From an uncultured Zoogloea sp. (GTDB lineage Bacteria > Pseudomonadota > Gammaproteobacteria > Burkholderiales > Rhodocyclaceae): a stretch of 17,279 bases of DNA. The notes under the pieces are model-generated. The model did no database searches and was not told the origin of the DNA. It saw only the letters and a list, made by a program, of their open reading frames with translations. The DNA lies in the NCBI GenBank assembly GCA_937967645.1, contig CALBTT010000025.1, forward strand, positions 1-17,279, read 5' to 3'. The translations under genes were made by a program, and so were the position numbers. Positions 14,942 through 17,279 of the stretch are shown piece by piece. Positions within the stretch are counted from its first letter, which is position 1; every line of letters begins with the position of its first letter.

Positions 14942-15427
14942 ATGTACCCCACCCCCACCTTCGAATCCAAGATCTGCCCGCCCGACGCCCTGGCCGAGCG
15001 CATCCGCGCGCTGCCGCGCCCGCTGGTGTTCACCAACGGCTGCTTCGACATCCTGCACCGGGGCCATGTCACCTACCTGGCGCAGGCACGCGCCCTGGGT
15101 GCGGCCATGGTGGTGGCGCTCAACAGCGACGACTCGGTGCGTCGCCAGGGCAAGGGGGCCGACCGGCCGATCAATACCCTGGCCGACCGGCTGGCGGTAA
15201 TGGCCTCCCTCGCCTGTGTGGACCTGGTGACCTGGTTCGATGAGGACACCCCCATCGCCCGCATCCTCGAATGCACCCCCGACGTGCTGGTGAAGGGCGG
15301 CGACTGGCCCCCGGAGCGCATTGTCGGCGCCCCCGAGACCCTGGCACGGGGCGGCAGCGTGCACTCCATCCCCTTCGAACACCAGCGCTCGACCACGGCA
15401 CTGCTGGAAAAGATCCGCCGCCTCTGA
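14942..15427 (+). CDS. rfaE2: D-glycero-beta-D-manno-heptose 1-phosphate adenylyltransferase
   Basis: The enzyme activates heptose 1-phosphate with ATP to ADP-D,D-heptose, the precursor of the lipopolysaccharide inner core. The 161-residue product is a stand-alone cytidylyltransferase-like domain with TNGCFDILHRGH at 31-42 (the HxGH nucleotide site, with its His39 and His42), ADRLAVMASL, VKGGDW and the C-terminal RSTTALLEKI. In E. coli this activity is the C-terminal half of HldE; here the kinase half is separate and not in the window, as usual in Betaproteobacteria. It lies 63 bases after clsB; I see no strong promoter in that gap, so co-transcription is possible. Confidence 0.95.
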   Translation: MYPTPTFESKICPPDALAERIRALPRPLVFTNGCFDILHRGHVTYLAQARALGAAMVVALNSDDSVRRQGKGADRPINTLADRLAVMASLACVDLVTWFDEDTPIARILECTPDVLVKGGDWPPERIVGAPETLARGGSVHSIPFEHQRSTTALLEKIRRL

Positions 15428-15429
15428 AC

Positions 15430-15540
15430 CCATCATCCGCAGCGCCCGTAACCGGTTCTTTCAATATTCCTTTTTTATCTAAGATCAAGGCTTTTTCAGC
15501 CCTAAAATAACTAAGAACCCCCAATCCTTCCCAGAGCAGG
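15430..15540 (+). promoter_or_regulatory. AT-rich leader upstream of cysK, likely promoter region
   Basis: The gap between rfaE2 and cysK is markedly AT-rich compared with its surroundings, including a T-tract at about 15470-15477 and a run CCTAAAATAACTAAG. A promoter is likely here, and an AT-rich regulator site (for example for CysB) would be plausible, but I cannot assign hexamers or an operator with confidence. Confidence 0.4.
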
Positions 15541-15548
15541 AGACCGCC

Positions 15549-16481
15549 ATGCGCATCGCCAACAATGTGGCCGAACTGATCGGCAACACCCCCCTCGTCA
15601 AGCTCAACAAGCTGGCCCCGAAGAATGGCGCCACCCTGGCCCTCAAGCTGGAGTTCTTCAACCCGGCCCACAGCGTCAAGGACCGCATCGCGGCGGCCAT
15701 GCTGGACGCCGCCGAAGCCGCCGGCCTGATCAAGCCCGACACCATCATCCTCGAGCCGACCTCCGGCAACACCGGCATCGGCCTGGCCATGGTCTGTGCG
15801 GCGCGCGGCTACAAGTGTGCTTTCGTGATGCCCGAGACCATGAGCCGCGAACGCAAGCTGCTGCTCAAGGCCTACGGCGCAGACCTGATTCTCACCCCCG
15901 GCCCCGAAGGCATGCCCGGCGCCGTGAAGCGGGCCGAGGAGCTGGCCGCCGCCGACAGCCGCTACGTGATCCCCCAGCAGTTCGAGAACCCCGCCAACCC
16001 TGAGATCCATCGCAAGACCACGGCCGAGGAGATCTGGGCCGACACCGACGGCCAGGTGGACATCTTCGTCTCCGGCGTGGGCACCGGTGGCACCGTCACC
16101 GGCGTGGGTGAGGTGCTCAAGGCACGCAAGCCCGGCGTCCAGGTGATCGCCGTAGAGCCCGCCGCCAGCCCGATCCTGTCCGGCGGCCAGCGTGGCCCCC
16201 ACCCCATCCAGGGTATCGGCGCCGGCTTCGTGCCGGGCGTCCTCAACACCCAGGTCTACGACGAAGTGGTCCAGGTGCCCAACGATGCCGCCCTCGATGT
16301 CGCCCGCCGCCTGGCCAGCGAGGAAGGCCTGCTGGTCGGCATCTCGTCCGGCGCTGCCGTGTGGGCCGCACTGCAGGTGGCCGAGCGGCCCGAGAACGCC
16401 GGCAAGCTGGTGGTGGTGATCATCCCGTCCTTCGGTGAGCGCTATCTGTCCACCGTGCTGTACCAGCATCTGGAGGTGTGA
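15549..16481 (+). CDS. cysK: Cysteine synthase A (O-acetylserine sulfhydrylase)
   Basis: CysK makes cysteine from O-acetylserine and sulfide with pyridoxal phosphate. The 310-residue product has the family start RIANNVAELIGNTPLVKL, the PLP lysine K44 in HSVKDRIA, the substrate loop EPTSGNTG, the phosphate-binding GTGGTVTG and the C-terminal GISSGAA. It resembles CysK rather than CysM in the sequence after the PLP lysine (AAAMLDAAEAAGLI) and in PETMSRERKLLLKAYGA. The ATG at 15549 is preceded by an AGGAG ribosome-binding site. The following C-S lyase gene begins 4 bases after its stop, so the two form one unit. Confidence 0.95.
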   Translation: MRIANNVAELIGNTPLVKLNKLAPKNGATLALKLEFFNPAHSVKDRIAAAMLDAAEAAGLIKPDTIILEPTSGNTGIGLAMVCAARGYKCAFVMPETMSRERKLLLKAYGADLILTPGPEGMPGAVKRAEELAAADSRYVIPQQFENPANPEIHRKTTAEEIWADTDGQVDIFVSGVGTGGTVTGVGEVLKARKPGVQVIAVEPAASPILSGGQRGPHPIQGIGAGFVPGVLNTQVYDEVVQVPNDAALDVARRLASEEGLLVGISSGAAVWAALQVAERPENAGKLVVVIIPSFGERYLSTVLYQHLEV

Positions 16482-16485
16482 GCGC

Positions 16486-17279
16486 TTGACCGCCTTCGAT
16501 TTCAGCCAGGGCCCCGAGCGGGCCGGCAGCGACAGCATCAAGTGGCGGCGCTATGCCGGCCGGGACGTGATCCCGATGTGGGTGGCCGACATGGACTTCG
16601 CCGCACCACCCCCGGTGCTCGACGCCCTCAAGGCCCGCCTGGAGCATGGCGTGTTCGGCTACGCCGACCCCTGGCCCGCCCTGCAGGAGGCCGTCATCGA
16701 AGGCATCGCCCGCGATCACGCCTGGCGCATCCAGCCCGACTGGCTGGTCTGGCTGCCCGGCGTGGTCACCGGCTTCAACGTCGCGGTGCGGGCGGTCGGC
16801 CAGCCGGGTGATGGCGTGTTCACCGCCACCCCGGTGTATCCGCCTTTCCTGCATGCCCCGGCCAACTTCGGCCAGCGCCTGGTCACGACCGCCCTGGTTC
16901 GCAAGGGCGCACGCTGGGAATGGGACTGGCCGCGGACCGAAGCCGCCGTGGCCGACGGGGTGCGCCTGTTCATGCTGTGCAACCCCCACAACCCGGTGGG
17001 CCGGGTCTTCGACCGGGAGGAGCTGACCCGCATCGCCAACCTGGCGGAACGCCACGACCTGGTCATCTGCTCCGACGAGATCCACTGCGGGCTGGTGCTG
17101 GATCCGGCCACCCCGCACATCCCCATCGCCGCGCTCGACGAGCGCACCGCCCGGCGCAGCATCACCCTGATGGCGCCGTCCAAGACCTGGAACATCCCGG
17201 CGCTCTACTGCGCTTTCGCGATCATTCCCGATGCAGCCCTGCGGGCCCGCTACAGACGGGCGATGGCCGGCATCGTGCC
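16486..17279 (+). CDS. PatB/MalY-type C-S lyase, partial (aminotransferase fold)
   Basis: The first 264 residues of a fold-type I PLP enzyme are visible; the gene runs off the right edge. The start is TTG at 16486, with GGAGG 9 bases before it; no ATG or GTG fits. The N-terminus FDFSQGPERAGSDSIKW and PMWVADMDFA is characteristic of the PatB/MalY group, which cleaves the C-S bond of cystathionine and cysteine conjugates. PLP-site residues are visible: NPHNPVGRVF, D197 in CSDEIHCGL and the Schiff-base lysine K233 in APSKTWNIP. It starts 4 bases after cysK, indicating a linked role in sulfur amino acid metabolism; whether it acts in methionine synthesis or in sulfur release is not decided by the sequence. 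Confidence 0.92.
   Translation, partial: MTAFDFSQGPERAGSDSIKWRRYAGRDVIPMWVADMDFAAPPPVLDALKARLEHGVFGYADPWPALQEAVIEGIARDHAWRIQPDWLVWLPGVVTGFNVAVRAVGQPGDGVFTATPVYPPFLHAPANFGQRLVTTALVRKGARWEWDWPRTEAAVADGVRLFMLCNPHNPVGRVFDREELTRIANLAERHDLVICSDEIHCGLVLDPATPHIPIAALDERTARRSITLMAPSKTWNIPALYCAFAIIPDAALRARYRRAMAGIV

Noticed and set aside
12920..15436. An 838-codon open frame on the minus strand
   Set aside because: It lies antisense to the EEP nuclease, clsB and rfaE2, all of which have complete catalytic motifs. Its Gly/Ala/Val/Gln/His-rich translation is what GC-rich codon use produces on the opposite strand.
1..17279. CRISPR arrays, insertion sequences, tRNA/rRNA genes, phage or defence genes
   Set aside because: I saw no direct repeats with spacers, transposase or integrase motifs, tRNA-like cloverleafs or rRNA stretches. 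All long genes are recognisable core functions.

Overview
The window is a GC-rich, densely coded stretch of a bacterial chromosome and looks like ordinary core genome. Gene content points to a betaproteobacterium, and Rhodocyclales (Azoarcus/Thauera/Zoogloea type) is my best guess. Supporting content: zapD with yacG, a Nudix-ThiE-like fusion, DUF815 ATPase, a coaX/birA/SPOR group, a glnA - DUF4124 - ntrB - ntrC block, rfaE2, and the EEP nuclease/clsB pair. The taxon is inferred from gene content and order, not from any marker search.

Layout. Positions 1-144 (minus) hold the start of a lipoprotein running off the left edge. Positions 237-2138 (plus) hold a possible 36-residue membrane microprotein, a DUF815 AAA+ ATPase and a Nudix/ThiE-like fusion, all overlapping end to end. 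Positions 2174-6168 (minus) form a co-directional cluster in transcription order birA, coaX, SPOR protein, coaE, zapD, yacG, with several 1-4 base overlaps. Positions 6256-10931 (minus) are the nitrogen-regulation block: glnA first, then a secreted DUF4124 protein, then ntrB and ntrC. From 11296 to the right edge everything is on the plus strand: rhodanese and nadA (closed by a strong terminator), EEP nuclease and clsB, rfaE2, then cysK and a PatB/MalY-type C-S lyase cut by the right edge.

How the genes work together. NtrB senses nitrogen status (in the family, through PII) and phosphorylates NtrC. NtrC activates glnA through a sigma54 promoter, and the DNA shows this circuit directly: two near-perfect NtrC boxes about 97 and 128 bp upstream of the predicted start of a -24/-12 promoter in front of glnA. 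Another NtrC box lies between ntrB and ntrC. The birA-to-yacG cluster links biotin loading and the first and last steps of CoA synthesis with envelope/division functions (SPOR, ZapD) and gyrase control (YacG). The right side has NAD synthesis, phospholipid and LPS-heptose synthesis, and cysteine metabolism.

I found no mobile element, CRISPR array, tRNA, rRNA or defence system, and nothing that looks like an undescribed multi-gene system. The points most worth a second look are the internal NtrC box, the 36-residue ORF, the ThiE-like domain lacking its usual lysines, and the DUF4124 gene inside the nitrogen block.
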